From: JBFMGD01 sp040751775
GTDB taxonomy: Bacteria > Bacillota > Dethiobacteria > DTU022
Length of the DNA: 13,215 bases
Direction of reading: 5' to 3'
Assembly (NCBI GenBank): GCA_040751775.1
Contig: JBFMGD010000054.1
Location: forward strand, 1-13,215
Shown piece after piece: positions 12,368 to 13,215 of this stretch (its first letter is position 1; each line of letters opens with the position of its first letter). The notes below the pieces were generated by a model. It did no database searches and had not been told where the DNA came from. It saw nothing but the letters and a program-made list of their open reading frames with translations. The position numbers and the translations under genes were made by a program.

Positions 12368-13215
12368 TTGACGATCACGTGGTCACAACTGCGGAAGCCG
12401 GCCGGCGCCTGGACGTCTATTTGACGGGTCAGGTCGCCGGTCTTTCCCGTACCATGGCCCAAAAACTGATTATCGCCGGAGCGGTTTCGGTAAACCGCGC
12501 CGCATGCCCGGATAAGAACTACCGGGTGCAGCCGGCCGATTTGATCACCTGTACCATCCCCGACCCTGCTCCGTCAACCGTGCAAGCCGAATTGATTCCG
12601 CTGGATATTGTCTACGAAGATCAGGATTTGCTGGTGATCAATAAACCGCGGGGCATGGTTGTCCACCCGGCGCCCGGGCATAGCGGCGGCACCCTGGTTA
12701 ACGCCTTGCTCTACCACTGCCGCGATCTGTCCGGCATCGGCGGCGCTCTCCGTCCCGGCATCGTGCACCGCCTGGACAAAGATACAACAGGGCTGCTGGT
12801 GGCGGCCAAAAATGACTTTAGCCATCAGGCGCTGGCGGAACAGCTAAAATCACGTCTTCTGCGCCGGGAATACCTGGCTCTCGTTCACGGCCGGGTTGTC
12901 CCGCAGAACGGCCGGGTGAACGCTCCCATCGGACGCCACCCTCGCTACCGGCGCTGCATGGCCGTGGTGCCCGGGGGAAGAGAGGCGCTGACCCGCTACA
13001 AGGTTCTCGCGTACCTGGATCGCTTTACCCTGCTGCAGATCAACCTGGAAACAGGGCGCACACACCAGATCCGGGTCCATCTGGCTTTTCTCGGCTATCC
13101 CGTGGCCGGCGACCCGCTCTACGGCCCGGTCCGCCAGGGTGATTTGCCGCCGGAGTTGCGCCGCGGCCAGGCGCTGCACGCGCGCCGGATCGCCTTTATC
13201 CACCCGCGCGACGGC
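12364..13215 (+). CDS. rluD: RluD-family 23S rRNA pseudouridine synthase (3' end outside window)
   Basis: The frame runs open from ATG 12364 to the window end (284 codons), with the end of the gene missing. An N-terminal S4 domain (about residues 12-60, with RLDVYL, SRTMAQKLIIAGAVSVN) is followed by the RluA/RluD catalytic domain: INKPRGMVVHPAPGH, then HRLDKDTTGLL with catalytic Asp138, and TGRTHQIRVHL near residue 235. Such enzymes isomerise uridines in 23S rRNA; the exact positions modified cannot be told from this. The start overlaps the lgt stop as ATGA. In Bacillus the equivalent gene (ylyB) follows lspA and precedes pyrR, so pyrR or similar may lie just beyond the window (inference). 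Confidence 0.94.
   Translation, partial: MIDDHVVTTAEAGRRLDVYLTGQVAGLSRTMAQKLIIAGAVSVNRAACPDKNYRVQPADLITCTIPDPAPSTVQAELIPLDIVYEDQDLLVINKPRGMVVHPAPGHSGGTLVNALLYHCRDLSGIGGALRPGIVHRLDKDTTGLLVAAKNDFSHQALAEQLKSRLLRREYLALVHGRVVPQNGRVNAPIGRHPRYRRCMAVVPGGREALTRYKVLAYLDRFTLLQINLETGRTHQIRVHLAFLGYPVAGDPLYGPVRQGDLPPELRRGQALHARRIAFIHPRDG

Noticed and set aside
1..13215. Mobile elements, CRISPR arrays, phage or defence genes
   Set aside because: No transposase, integrase, terminal inverted repeats, regularly spaced repeats or toxin/nuclease-like proteins were seen; gene content is core housekeeping.

Overview
The window reads as ordinary core chromosome of an anaerobic, spore-former-like Firmicute of the Clostridia/Peptococcaceae type. 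That placement is inference from gene content and order: an oxygen-independent ribonucleotide reductase pair (nrdD-nrdG), the Gram-positive ylmD-ylmE-ylmG-ylmH-divIVA-ileS order, a T-box leader in front of ileS, a YteA-type zinc finger protein, and an lspA/rluD neighbourhood. All thirteen genes I support lie on the + strand. I see no insertion sequence, phage gene, tRNA, rRNA or CRISPR array.

Layout. (1) 1-619: the last codons of nrdD, then nrdG, its radical-SAM activase, joined by a GTGA stop/start overlap. (2) 659-5054: pgeF/ylmD, a HlyD-like membrane-anchored adaptor protein, ylmE, ylmG, ylmH and divIVA. This is the division/cell-wall-linked cluster of Gram-positive bacteria, but sepF, usually found between ylmE and ylmG, is missing, and the HlyD-like gene is an extra member. 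A probable promoter precedes ylmE. (3) 5055-5443: a gene-free 389-base stretch that is fully occupied by an extended -10 promoter and a textbook isoleucine T-box riboswitch with AUC specifier, UGGU T-box bulge and terminator. It controls ileS (5444-8197). (4) 8225-10037: a terminator, an acyl-CoA synthetase gene of FadD type, and another terminator, so that gene is probably transcribed alone. (5) 10123-13215: a DUF5665-type small membrane protein, a YteA/DksA-like C4 zinc finger protein, lspA, lgt and the 5' part of an RluD-family pseudouridine synthase gene that runs off the end.

How they work together. NrdD/NrdG make deoxynucleotides without oxygen. The ylm/divIVA block serves purine salvage, PLP homeostasis, membrane and pole organisation. 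IleS charges tRNA-Ile and is switched by the tRNA itself. Lgt and LspA perform the first two steps of lipoprotein maturation.

I found no convincing undescribed system. The most interesting details are a probable AUU start codon for ylmG, the loss of sepF from its usual place, the orphan HlyD-like gene, non-consensus residues in the IleS HIGH motif (HMGT) and at a key Lgt position (Tyr for His), and an lspA promoter that lies over the upstream in-frame ATG and so points to a TTG start. Non-ATG starts are common throughout.
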